Made by a program: the position numbers and the translations under genes. A stretch of DNA of 64,000 nucleotides from Blattamonas nauphoetae (Eukaryota; Preaxostyla; Oxymonadida), in contig JARBJD010000211.1 in NCBI GenBank assembly GCA_033064195.1, positions 1 to 64,000 on the forward strand, given 5' to 3'. Shown here piece after piece: positions 33,511 to 45,800 of this stretch. The notes beneath the pieces are model-generated. The model was not told the origin of the DNA. It made no database searches and saw only the letters and a list, made by a program, of their open reading frames with translations. The first letter of the stretch is position 1. Every line of letters starts with the position of its first letter.

Positions 33511-36405
33511 TTGAGTTTGAAGCCAGATGACTCTTTCCCAACTTTTGAGATCGGTTCGCCTCTCCAGATAGTCGGCGAACTGGTTGGCTTCCTGATCCGA
33601 AACGAACTGCGTGCAGAAAACCACGAACACCAAACGATTCCACATGGAGGAGTAGGATGTACGAATCGCCACATTCGCAGATGCGAGATAGATCGAGACC
33701 TTAATAAAACAAATTATTCCAGATTCCAGAAAGAGGGACTGACTGTTGTCTTCCTTGCCAATCCTTACACTGGAGGGTCTGCTTATGCGTCGATGGGGAA
33801 GTTTGATCACGAGCTGTGTGGACACTCGAAATTGCCGTGTGGAGTCATTCATCGAGCACACAACATTGCCAAAGAGAGTTCAGTAAAAAGTTATGACGCT
33901 GCGGTCATCGTCCAAACTGATTTCGATCTGACTGAAAGTGTCACATCGATGAAGCCGATCACCTGGACATCATCGTCTTCTCAAATGCGCACAATCAGCA
34001 CAGCAACATCCACGATCACAGTCGAGTCAGAAACATTCACAGCACACACTCTTCATTTCACTCCAAAAATAATCCAAACATCACCAACGTTATTCGCAAT
34101 CAGTGGAACAGGATCACTCGTCATCTCGTCCTCCAAACTCAGCTCATTCACACTGGATGAACCTCTGATCAAACACGAGGGAGCGTCAGTGGAGATCACA
34201 GGCACAGCAATTGAGCACATCACTCTCTCGACCACTTCTGCCATCGTGGCATCAAAACCACTCACGATCACACATTCTTTCTTCACATCGTGTTCGTCGA
34301 CAGCAAATGGAGGAGTCTTCTTTTTCGAACAAGCAAACCATATCGTCATCAGAAACTCGTCCTTCACTTCATGCTCGTCTGGAGGCCATGGCGGCTGCTG
34401 TTTCGTTTCCCTCTCTCCAACTCAGAACCAGTGGGACTTTGAGGTTGACGCGACATTTATTGATTGTTCGTGCGGTGAAGGCAAACATGGAAAATGGATT
34501 CACTTCACGCACTTACTCTTCCCACCGATCCTCGACACGCGCAAATGGCCAGCTCAGAAGAATGGACTCACCCTCGCGAACAGAACGCTCTTCACAGCAC
34601 AAGTGGAGAATCAAGGTGTCGCTTCCCCCATCGATCTGATCGACTTCCTCGTCTTCACTCCGTCCACAACGATTCATGTCTCCAACTCAAAGACAGGCTC
34701 CACTTTGGGATCATGCGGATCGCAATCATCGCCCTGTTGCTCACTCGATGTGGGTCTGAATCGTCTTTCAGAGGAACACAGCGGAACAATCCGTGTCGTG
34801 GACAATACAACATTCAACTTCACTTCACCAATTGAACACGATGTCTTGATTTCGTCTTCATCAGCAGGAAAAGCAACAATATTTCTGACACAACCACCCG
34901 AAGTTGTTTCCGACATCAAACTTCACTGTTTCTCCTCTTTAACACTCGACTCTTTGCTTTTCTGTGTACTCGACGGTCTTCTGCGCATCACCTGCCTGAT
35001 CAACAGCAATGACGGCACTCTGATTGTGTCGAACTGTGATTTCCGAGAGATAGAGTTGTTGGGAGTGTTGCTGGACATCTCGTCCAGTCACGCTGAAATC
35101 AGGTCGACTGTCTTCGATCAGATCAAGGCCGATGCGAATGGATACTCTGGAGCTGTCATCCTCTCTGCGTCTCTCAACGAAGACGCCAGCCTACTCATGG
35201 ACGATGTGACGATCGTCTCGCCCGAACTTGTCGACACGCAGAACGGATTGTATTCGGGAATCGAAGCTCGAATCACACAAACTGCTGGAACTCCCGTCTT
35301 CTCGTTCACGAACTTCAAGTTCCTTCCCGATTCTGGCTCCCCGTCGTCCCGTCTGCATTTCGTCACCATCGTCGGTGAAGACTTGAAGACTCTGATCGAG
35401 TTTGGAGACAGCCGATTCGAAGGCTCGTACGAAACTGTGGAAGAGGGCACGTGGTTGTGGGGGATCAACACGGAAGGGGCAAGCACACGCGGAGAGTCGC
35501 TGCTGTACAGTCTGGTTGGGACAGGCGGAGCAGTCGGAGTGTCGTCGGATGGGGAGGACTCGGAAGAGTGTGGATACTTCGGCGACTGGTGCAGAACACT
35601 GTCACGTGCGGTTGGACTTGCAAAAACAAAAATGGATCCAGCAGTGTCTGTTCAAGGAAGAGTGGAGATCGGATCTTCGATCACCGCAAAAACTGAACTA
35701 CTTATCAAAGGACGAACACAGAATGATGGACTAGAGTTCTTGAATGAGTTGCATTTGGATTTCTCTGGTGAACAGGCCATTGTCACCTTCGACACACTCG
35801 AAATGGAAATCAAATCGACATTTGAAGACAGGAGTGTGATCACACTCAATGTGGGAGCCCATCTGAAGCTGAACAATCTGAAGATTGCCATCACCGCCCC
35901 ACAATCGAAACCGTTCGTGACATCGCAGAAATCGAAACTATCATTGACGGAGATCTCACTAAACGGCCACAATTCTGAAATCAGCGACTCCCACTTCCTC
36001 TTCATGGATGGCGAGCTGAGCGTTTTGAAGAGTCTGTTCGACAAGGTCGCATCAAATCCAGCGGGATCACACTCACCATTCAGTCTCCGAGCAGTTGACA
36101 AGCCGTCTTCGTTCTCGATTGGGTCAATCGCCGCTCAGACCACATTCTCCGATTTCGTCGGCGCTGAGAAGGGAGGAGCACTTGGAATCGAAGTGAGCAA
36201 CGATGAGTCGTCAGTCTCCATCGTCAACACACTCTTCCAGAACTGCCACGCAACCCATCACGGTGGAGCTGCCTTCATTTCTTTTCAGGTCGAAGTGGCG
36301 TCCAGTCGGTTGTTCGTATCTGCGTCGTTTTCGCGATGTTCTCTGCTGGCGAAGATGAACAGAAGAAAATCAAACAGTTCATCAACAATCAAGATCAGAG
36401 ATTAG
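33511..36405 (+). pseudogene. Beta-helix protein gene, truncated at both ends
   Basis: A continuous frame of 964 codons. The first 90 residues do not resemble the family and the real homology starts near GSAYASMGKFDHELCGHSKL. Three modules of about 280-300 residues each start with a cysteine signature: CGHSKLPC, CGSQSSPC and CGYFGDWC followed by 'L..AV..A'. The modules are beta-strand rich with typical helix-turn phrases (SFFTSCSSTANGGVFFFEQA, SSFTSCSSGGHGGCCF). No signal peptide and no C-terminal membrane helix are present, so both ends are missing. The frame ends at 36405, about 150 bp before DNA shared with 18095-18303 begins. The long undamaged frame means the truncation is recent or the remnant is still translated. 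Function of the fold here is unknown. Confidence 0.6.
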
Positions 36406-36559
36406 CTCTCTCTACATTTCGATGAAACTATTGTTCATTTGTTTTTCTCCTCCTTATCATTTCATCCAGTGACATTCTTTAGTTTATTTTGATTTCCAGG
36501 ACTGGGTCTGGGAGAGAACACCATCGAGAAAACAGCGTCATCACCTGTCAGTAGAAACC

Positions 36560-36771
36560 TTTCAAAACCGAACAGGCTTGACCCAATGGGCTAGAACCCC
36601 CGTACGAATAACATTTTTCTTCAAGATTAAAGAGATGCTGTGAAAACGTAGTAATCCAACACAAAACAATGAAGTGAACGAGTGGTGCTCCGACCTGCAC
36701 GCATTATCCCAAAGATGCAGCCATTCTGAGAGAAGATGAGACGAGTGTGGACAGTCTTCCGTCAACAGTTG
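36560..36771. repeat. 3' flank shared with 18095-18303
   Basis: This DNA downstream of the FG-tail gene matches 18095-18303 closely (by eye more than 85 percent). The match starts at GGCTTGACC. It shows that the fragment at 18095-18575 was copied as genomic DNA including untranslated sequence. Confidence 0.65.
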
Positions 36772-39700
36772 TCAACTTTGAGTGGTATCTGGCTTTGGCA
36801 GAGTGTCTACAGAGTCAGACGGTGTTGGAGTTGCATTGGACTGCTGTCCAACCGAAGAAGGGGTTTGTGGGTCTCCTCGTCTTTGTCCAAATGGCTGTTC
36901 TCGGGGCTCAAATCCTCTTCCTATGCTCTGATTAAATCCTGCGTTTTGTCGTCCAAATCTAGCGATTCCAAGAGGATCGTTTTGCTTTCCAAATCCTCCT
37001 TCTAGCTTTGATCCAAATCCTCTGTCTTGTTTCGATCCAAATCCTTCTTCTGTCCTTGTTCCAAATCCTCCTCCAAACGTCTCTCCTCCTCGCGGTCCTA
37101 ATCCGGTCTGTTGGCCAAATGCTCCTTCTCGTTGTCCAAATCCGGGCCGTTGGCCAAATGCACTTCCTTGTGTTTCTCCTCCTCGTGGTCCAAATGCATT
37201 TCCTTGTGTTTCTCCTCCTCGTGGTCCAAATGCATTTCCTTGTGTTTCTCCTCCTCGTGGTCCAAATGCATTTCCTTGTATTTCTCTCCTCGTGGTCCAA
37301 ATGCATTTCCTTGTGTTTCTCCTCCTCGTGGTCCAAATGCATTTCCTTGTGTTTCTCCTCCTCGTGGTCCAAATGGTTGTCTCTCAACCGAAAAGGGGTT
37401 GGGTTCAAATGCATTTCCTTGTGTTTCTCCTCCTCGTGGTCCAAATGCATTTCCTTGTGTTTCTCCTCCTCGTGGTCCAAATGCATTTCCTTGTGTTTCT
37501 CCTCCTCGTGGTCCAAATGCATTTCCTTGTGTTTCTCCTCCTCGTGGTCCAAATGGTTGTCTCTCAACCGAAAAGGGGTTGGGTTCAAATGCATTTCCTT
37601 GTGTTTCTCCTCCTCGTGGTCCAAATGGTTGTCTCTCAACCGAAAAGGGGTTGGGTCCAAACAGTTCTACCAGTTGGGTATTTTCAAGTGGTCTTTGTAT
37701 CTCCAGCAAAGCCTTTCTGGTCAGACAACAGTTCGCTCCAAACGGCTTCAGACTCTCCCAACTTTCTCCTTCAATCGCCTCGTCCATCCTGTCTTCGCAT
37801 CCCTCTGCTCGTAATGCCCTTCCAAATTGACCAAATGCACTTCCTTGTGTTTCTCCTCCTCGGGGTCCCGAAAAGGGGTTGATCATCAGTTGTGCATTTT
37901 CAAGTCGTCTTTGTATTTCCAGTAAAGCCTTCCTGGTCAGACAACAGTTCGCTCCAAACTGCTTCAAACTCTCCCAACTTTCTCCTTCAATCGCCTCGTC
38001 CATCCTGTCTTCGCATCCCTCTGCTCGCAATGCCCTCCCAAATTGATAAAACTTCTCATTTTCATGATTTACTGGTTTCAGGAAAAGTGAAACAATTGGA
38101 ATGCTCGACAAGTTTGAGAAACGAGGGATGACAAACGCTAGCTTTGCGAGAAGATCGGAGACAGCAGGATGAGACTGAGATTCTGAAGGGAGGGACGTGA
38201 TGGTGCGGATGAGTGGAGTGAAGAATTGGAGAGTTTGGTGATGTGTGATGAGGTCTGGAGAAGTACAGCTGAAGAGAACGACGAGGCGTGAGAGATGTGG
38301 CGCCAGAAGAGGGAGCACTTCGGCATCCAACGAGTTTGGGAGAACGGTGAAAAACAATTCCATAGCATTGCAGAGATCATGAGGGGTGACCAAAGGAAAA
38401 CCGTTTGTGTTGATTGTCGCTGAAACTCTGATTGGTTGGGGAAGATGACCAAACTCGGTTTTCTGAAGCGAATCCAAAACTGAGCAGGCGATGTTCAATC
38501 CTGTTTGAGCCAGTTGAACTCTTGTCTCTGCCTGTAAACTCTTGACTGAAATCCGATCTCGATTTCTCCACAGTTGACTATAGAGTGTGAAGATGAGAAA
38601 TTGGTGAGCGAAGATTGTGAGGAGAGGACAAGAATTGGAGAAAATGTCTGGTTTGGGATTGAAAGAGGGGACGAAGGGGATGGAAAACGAGGAGAGCAAG
38701 AAAGGTGTGGATGTGCTGGCTGTCTTCTTCTCAATTTCGAGCAAGACTGGAAGAACAGTTAACAGCACGTTCAGACTGCGGCTGAGCAAGAACGAAGAGA
38801 GGACAGGAATGAATTGTGTGAGATCAGCAGAAGACCATCTCAACACATCCAAAAGAAGCGATGCATAGATGACGAGAGCATTCGCTTCTTTGTCATCTGA
38901 CTTCAGAACAAACGTCTCTTCGGGTCTGGCTTTGAGGATGCTGGCGATCTCTTCCAGTCTTCCCAGAATCCAGTTTAGGAACGTCTTGTTCGGCGTCCTC
39001 AGATAAGGATGGTTGCAGATGGAACTGAACAGTTTCTTGTTCCTATGCTCGTCCAGTGACCTCCACAGAGCAACCCCCAACTTTCCTGTCTTCGCTTCAG
39101 CACCAATGTCGAAGAGGCGAGGAAGCAGATGAAACGGCACGTGGGCAGGTTTCATCTCAAGCCCTTCACAATCTTCAGACTCTGTGTTGTCGGACGAGAG
39201 GGTGTTGATGATGAAGAGGGCCTGGTCTTCATTCACAGCGGAAGCAAGCATCATCTTCCGTTGTGTTTTGTCGACTCGCATGAGAGACGTCAATTGTGTG
39301 AAGTATCGCCACCTGTCTTCTCCTTCCGATGATTCGAGACGGAAAGAAAGCGCTTGACTGAGGTGTGATATCACTTCGCTTTGAATTGTGAAAGGAGATA
39401 ACATAAAAATGGTGTTGAAGCAATTTCTCACTTTCCGAAAGTTTTGAGGATGGATTCGATACGATTCAGATGTGAGAATGGCGGTGAGAGCAAGAATTGC
39501 CTGTGATCTCTCTTCCATCGGCATTCGTGCAATCAGAGAAGGAAAAGTGCCAACAAGAGAGACTGCAGTCTTTATGTCAAGGAATGGGAGGAGATGGATC
39601 AACGAGTTGACAATTCTTGTTGCATTGTCTGGCGAATCGTCCTTCGAGTCTCCAGTTTCCTTCTTGTGTTCAGATTGATGTGGGAGGGAGATCGTATAGA

Positions 39701-42135
39701 TGAGACGGCGAGTGAGTGTGATCAGAGCCGAGAATGTGGAAGGTGGAGTGTCGTTTATCCAAACCTGATCTGTGAGAGCATCCCTTTCTCTTAATTCCGG
39801 CGAGAAGAACGTGAAAGAGACGGGATTGGGAGTGATCCTGAAGAGTGTGCGAATTGCACAATTCGCGAGCATCTGTTGCACGACGACTGAAAGGGACGCG
39901 TGTTGGAATGAAGCGGGTTGTCCCCTCAATTGTCCCTGCCCCAACGAATGAGCGATTGCAGCACACAGTGATTGATGCTGCGGCTCCGATTCTTCGGTTT
40001 TGACATCTGCGTCTTTTCTGCACTCTGGTGAATCGTCCTTCGAGTCTCCAGTTTCCTTCTTGTGTTCGGAATCGTTTGTGTTGTCCGATTGCTTCATCTC
40101 GTCGAATGTGTCCAAACTGGAGGAGAGGGCAGTAAGGGTGGGAGGAGTGTGGAATAGCAGTGCGTTGACTTGTTTCGGAGTCAGCTCGAGGCAGAACGAG
40201 AGCAGAGTGAGAGCCGTGTCTGACAAAGCGCAATCGGTGCTCAGTGCACACATCACCAAAACAGCCAACCAGCTGTTTGCTTTCTCTCTCACACTCGGTT
40301 CGATTTGCTTGTTTTCGATGATTGTTTTCACACTTCCGAGGAAGGTTGACCAATCCTTGCTTCGACGTCCAAAATCCAGGCAGCGTGAATTCACGGAAGA
40401 ATCAGGCGCAATTCGGATTTGGTTCACAGTGTCATCGAAAAGGGTGTTGATTGTGTTCAGGTTGGCATCAGCGAAGAGTTGAAATATGTGGTCTGGAGCA
40501 GTTGATGCGATCAAACCATAGAGATTGAAAAGGCTCGATATAAACGAAGTGTCGGAATGGATCCATTCGTTGAATGAGTTTGAAAGGAAGGGCTGTTGAA
40601 GAAAGCGTGGAATAAGGTCAGAATGGTCTGAAATGTGGAGAGAAAGAAAAAGCAAGAAAGACGAGATTCAGAGCGAAGAAAGAGATACCACCCAAATATC
40701 GAGTAACAAGATCAACAAAGGTGCAGTGGATGGACTTCAGTGAGATGAATATTTGCGAGTGTTTCTGGAGGATCCGACGAGAAAGAGTGTCGATTCGAGT
40801 TCATGTACCCTCAGAAGGCAAAGATATATCTGGTTGAAATCCAGGAGGTGTGATTGGCTTGATGAGAATATACAATAAAATCGAGCAAAATTGTCCAATA
40901 ACTGGATGAAGGCTGAGATGTGTGAGAGGCATTTTCTCTGAGTCGACTGCGGATTCAATGTATTTGGAGATTCGTGGAGAGACATCAAGAATGATACAGG
41001 CGAGCGTTTCACAAATGATGAGCGCCAATTTTTGGACTAGAACGAACAGATTTGGGTTTTGATTTGTTCCATTGGCTAGCATCTTCAAATCCGAGAAGAG
41101 ATTATCAAACAAGGAAATAAAGCCATCGTTGAGAGATTCGTTGAGAACAAGGGGAGAGAGATCAGAGAGACTGCAGAGGCAGATCAGAGAGTCGCGATTA
41201 GTTGGATCGCTTTGAATCTCAGCAAGGCATCGCGCTGAGAACCCAGATGAGTGCACAAAGTGATACAGATCATCGTTATCATGCACTGAAAAGGTGAAGA
41301 AGAAGAAAAAATACCGAATTCCTTCACAATACTAAGGAGCGGATCCTTCAAGAATGTGATTCAGAGAAATGAACACAATGACATGAAAAACAATGATACC
41401 AGAAATTTTCGCGAAATTTGCATCGAACCAATGGAGATGAGGAGAACCTTTCGTTCGTTCTGTGAACAATCCTGAAAAGTCTCTGAAAAGTGAAAAGATG
41501 AATGAAGACTAAAAAGAACTAAAAATCACACGAACAAAGAAATTGAGAATTTCTCTCAACTGTTCAACGGTTTGCAGTTCTGTATTGCTCTGCAATGATG
41601 TAATCATGCGATCAAAAGTTAGGGAGTTTTCCGTTTGATGAGAAGTTCGAACAGACTGCGCATGATTCATCAACAGCGACATGTCGAGCAACTCAACATC
41701 CCCATTTTCGGTTGGAATGCTCAATATTCTGTTGACATTGCGTATAGTCGAGAACTCATCAACTTTAGAAATGGTCACATTTTGTGCCTTCGGAGTGTCC
41801 CCGGGATTCATAGACCGAAGTGTTGATTGATATGAACGGGAAAAGAGTTTGGAAGAATGGATTTGAGACAGATGTGTCTGACCACAACCAGCTGAACGAC
41901 GACCAAGATAGTAGTCTTCCAGGCGCAGTTCAAACGGTGATTTGTGGCAAAGCATGGGAGAGAGGCAAATTGGCTCCATTGAGAAAGAAACGACTCTGGG
42001 TCCTATGCGCTCTCGTATGTGTGAGCTAAAATTATTTTTGAAGAGTATCGTTCCATGAGGAAGCAATTGTCGTTCAGGACTTGTCGTAGAATTAGGAAAC
42101 GATGAGATCCGAATGATCTCTGGTGATGTGGACAT
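36772..42135 (-). CDS. Candidate FG-nucleoporin-like protein: ELRLEDY motif, solenoid, FG tail
   Basis: Exons read 42135-41532, about 41471-41400, 41285-40689 and 40627-36772, with GT-AG introns. The N-terminal exon holds KSPFELRLEDYYLGRRS (about 42000-41950), which matches the 'S.EELRLEDY…RK' block of Nup98-type nucleoporins (known family motif). About 1,150 residues of helical solenoid follow (FDDTVNQIRIAPDSSVNSRC, ALTAILTSESYRIHP). The tail from about 38045 to 36772 carries repeated FG dipeptides (FGPRGGETQGNA and EPNPFSVERQPF units, then GGFGKQNDPLGIARFGRQNA). FG tails bind transport receptors in nuclear pores. Oddities: an in-frame TGA at 40803-40801 (after LPSEGT, with TRIDTLSRRILQKHS continuing in frame) and one missing base in the repeat array near 37290. 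Either the gene is newly broken or these are sequence errors. The nucleoporin call is inference; no similar fusion is known to me. Confidence 0.5.
37160..37672 (-). repeat. FG-repeat minisatellite, 36-bp and 72-bp units
   Basis: Units of 36 bp encode FGPRGGETQGNA; some alternate with a second 36-bp unit encoding EPNPFSVERQPF-type sequence. About 14 units are present and many are identical at DNA level, so the array is young. A unit near 37285-37300 lacks one base (TTTCTCTCC against TTTCTCCTCC) and shifts the frame for everything downstream of it. Confidence 0.8.
37680..38045 (-). repeat. Tandem duplication of about 190 bp before the FG repeats
   Basis: Two copies encode FGRALRAEGCEDRMDEAIEG followed by ESWESLK(Q/P)FGANCCLTRKAL. 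The first (about 38045-37880) leads to NPFSGPRGGETQGSAFGQ; the second (about 37840-37680) leads into the main repeat array. They differ at only a few bases. Confidence 0.7.
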
Positions 42136-42139
42136 GGTG

Positions 42140-42832
42140 CCGAACAGTCAGTTTCGAGAAAGATATTCAACCGAAAAAGGGCATGATCAAAGATGTGATG
42201 TCGAAGTGAAGAAGTGCGAAGCGAAACCAGAAAATGAGTGAAGTGGGTGAATGAGATGTGTGATGGAGGAGAAGTGAGATGAACGAGAAATGAGATAAAG
42301 GAGAAATGAGATGAAAGTTGGTAGCCAAGGGCAAATGATCATCTCACACGAAACAAGGAAATATCAGTCTCTCCAAAAAGTCGTTTGAGAAGCAGAGAAA
42401 GAGTTTGATGGATAGAAATGAATATGACTCAAAAAGAGGAATTAACGAAGGAAGAAGTGAGAATGAAGAGGAAACAAAAGTATGAATTGTTGAGTGTAGA
42501 AGATAGAATGAAGAGAAGTGAAAGAGGATAAGTGGATAGTTGGTAATGTTGGCTTCTCAATCGAAGCATCAAATGAAAACAAGACATGGGAGAGGAACAA
42601 CCAACTCCCACCGGAGGAAATGTGAAAAAAAAGAGGGTGAGAGATGGCAGGACATGACTCCATCGTCTATCCTGTGAAGTGATAGAGTCGAGTGAAATGA
42701 ATTGAGTGATTGAGAGCACCGACGTGTTGAGAAGTCGACTCTCGCTAAGTGTGAAGTGATTGGTTTTCATTGTTGGTAGGGTTGATGTGAGTGTGTGATG
42801 GAGTGGTGGAGAGAGAGGTGGTGGGGTTTGTT
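42140..42832. promoter_or_regulatory. Intergenic DNA shared with 51120-51804
   Basis: Two blocks are shared. Positions 42143-42350 match 51141-51330, the 5' flank of receptor gene A, although the gene starting here at 42135 is unrelated. Positions 42360-42832 match 51332-51804 almost exactly and are the 3' flanks of the two receptor genes. Repeated words (ATGAGATG, GAGAAATGAG) fill 42240-42320. The shared piece next to both start codons probably contains a promoter. Confidence 0.5.
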
Positions 42833-45800
42833 TTAGGAGAGAGCGATGTGTTGATCCTTCTGAGCGGACTCCTTCCCATCCATCGAAGACAGTCGAGAAA
42901 TGATCGAGTCCAGAGATGGACGCTCGTCAGGGTTCACAGAAAGGCATTCTTCAATCAGTGATTTCATCTTCTCTCCAACTCCTTCCATCTTCGGCAGAAT
43001 CCCAATCATCAGGTTCCGATGAGCATTCACTCCATCCTGCTCAGAGAACGGCACATGTCCAGTCTCAATTTCCCACAAGACAAGGCCAAGCCGAAAAACC
43101 GACACTTTCGATCGGTCAATCTCTTTTTTAACTTCTCCCTCGTTCGTCTGTACCCCATCTTCTCCTTCTTCGGGTGCCTGCCATCGAACATCATCACGGT
43201 GAACTTCACTCTGACGAAGAGGGTGAGGCCGCAAAATTTGACCTGGATGAGAGTGGGTTGGTTTCGGAATGGGATTTCCAAGATCAGAATTGAGAGGAGT
43301 ATCAGTTGTCTCAGCATCTTCATGTTGGTTTGGATTGATTTCTTCATTCTGATGTGTTGGTTGCTCTGTCAAAGGATCTGGAACAGTCGAGTCTGATTTC
43401 AGAATCAGATTCATCTGCTTCTCCCCACTCAACACAACTGAGTGCGATGTCAGCTCCGTCAGAATCGCTGAATACTCCCACATCTTCATCGCATGCGACA
43501 GTCCTCGTGCAACCGACAACTGAGCCCATCGACGATCCACTCCAACTTTCGAAACATGAAGGCGACGATACAGTGTCTCCGTCTTGTCAACCACTTCCAC
43601 AACTCCCTCTTTCTCTCCACAGCTCAATCCATACACTCGGTTCTCAAACGGAATCTCTCGCTCTTCCATCTTCTCTTCCTTCTTCCCCAAGTCACTCCGT
43701 TCGTTCTCTGTCCAATGACCAACATTCACGGTGTTCCCATTCAGAACTCTAACTGATGAAACATGAGCCGTCTGTCTGTCAAAATCTTCGTCCATCACAT
43801 CAAATTTCTCCACTTCCATCTCTTGTGCTGTTATTAAAGGAACACTGTCTTCCTTCTTCCCATTCCTCCTCCTCCTCCACACGCACACAACAATGAGCAG
43901 AACAAGCACGAGAAGAGCAACAGCAACGACGATGACCAGAGGAAGCCACCATTTCATGTTCTCTTTCACTGATTGCGACAGTTTCTCAATTTTGTTGAGT
44001 TGGATGAGAAATGTCACGTCGGTCTTTTGATCTTCTCCGAAAATTAGTCGACCTCGCCATTCAAGTTCAGGTTTCAGAGAGCTGAGTGACGACGAAGGAA
44101 GAGCGAGTTTGATCGAACTCTCACTGAACGAAGTGGTTGTGTTTCTGTTGAGCGAATGTCGTGATGGTGTTCCTTCTTTCTTGTCTTTCGTCACTTCAAA
44201 CACTTCCACAAACAAGCCACACGGAATCAGTGTCGATCCCTTCACTTCGATCTCGAAGAGTTCCTTCTTTTTGTCGAACGAGCTTGTTGACGTGTTGGAG
44301 AGAGATGGGATGAAGAGAGGAGAGAGGGGCTTGGCATATTCGCCTGTCATTGTGCATCCATCTGTTGCCATCCACAGATGTGGACGCTCAGTGCTGAATC
44401 CATCTCCTCCACTCAGGCTTCTCACTGCAATCGATCCATTGTCAGAGCAGATCAGATTTCGGCGAAACGAGGGGAATGACTCGATTGGTGGAGTATTGTC
44501 GTGGAACAGACTGGCTTCGATGATCAGAGATCCTCCGTTCATGGCGAGGACGCCTTGGGCGAGAAGGGCCATCTTGTTGTCCGAGATATTCGTTGAACAA
44601 TCGGTCAGTTGCAGGACTCCACTTGTCCAGGAACAGATTTCTTCGTCCTCCTCTTCGTTGCGCGAGAAAGAAGGAGTCGTTGGTCCTATCACTGATCCAT
44701 CTCGAAGAATGATTGTTGCGAGTGTCGCGGAGATGAAAACGAATGAAGGATCAGAAGACTCAATCGACACATCCACATTCCGAAGCTCGAGGAATCCAGT
44801 TGCTTCAACAACTATCATAGCCGACAGTGAGTCCAGAGATGAGGAAGAAGGAACAATCAGAGATGGTTCTGAACTCGATCCATTCCGAATCACAACATGC
44901 ATTCCTCCAACAATCACAATCCCATTCTCCATCTTCACGGAATCAACAATCTCAATCGTCGGTCGAACAATCCAAAGTCCACACACAATCTTCCACACTT
45001 CAGAAATCGAAGAGCACGCTCTAGAGATATCTCCACAAAACGGACTTCCTTCCAAAGACGACGAATCAGCGAAGATGTTGAATGATGTTGGACGCTTTCC
45101 AGTTTCTCCAGAAACTGAACCCAAAACCAAGATCTCTCCATCGTCCTCACACAACGGCTTGATAGATGTCACAATGTATTCTGTCTCGAACTCCAGTCCT
45201 CCTGCCCAGCCAATCTCAATGTCTCTTGACTTTCCACTCGTCGATGACCAGAAATGGATGATCACGCACAGCGAGGAGTTCAATGTCACGTTGTATTCTG
45301 TTGATGCGACAAGATCAATCCCAATCACTTCCACAACACAGCTCGTATTCAAAGTGTTCGCAAATGAAAACTTAATCCCGCTAAGAATCGGAGGATTGGG
45401 AATATAAATCACAATTCCACTGTTCACAGCAAAGTTAGCAGATTCTCCTTCCTGTTGGAGAGTGTAATGATGTCCATAAGCGAGTGAATCAGAGTCTTCG
45501 ATCTTGCCAACCTGAAACACAACCGAACAGTGTGTGTTATTCTGAACAGCGATAGGAGAAGGAGGGATCCATGTGTTTGAGCCATTGTCGAGGCAGATAG
45601 AGAGAGGAAAAGTCGTCAGAAGCCAACCAGACAGGAACAGTGTGATAGTGAGTCGATCCTTGCTAAGGAGAGTATTGACACAATTCTCGAGACGTGCAGG
45701 TTACGACTTCCCGAAGATCTCCTCACTGTGCGAGAACGATCCCGATTCACTTGGCCAAGAGAGCGTCCCTGTCAGCTCAATCTCTTCTCCAGACACCACT

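Noticed and set aside
37008-37882. Plus-strand frames across the FG repeats rich in L, V and F that look like membrane proteins
   Set aside because: They are antisense shadows of a 36-bp repeat. The minus strand carries the solenoid, the FG repeats and the stop shared with the copy at 18303.
42429-42770. A 113-codon minus-strand frame repeated at 51402-51851
   Set aside because: It lies in the duplicated 3' flank of the receptor genes, is low in complexity, and its two copies simply reflect the duplication.
44109-45407. A 432-codon plus-strand frame opposite receptor A
   Set aside because: Antisense to a well-supported ectodomain and present in broken form opposite receptor B; no domain and no plausible start.
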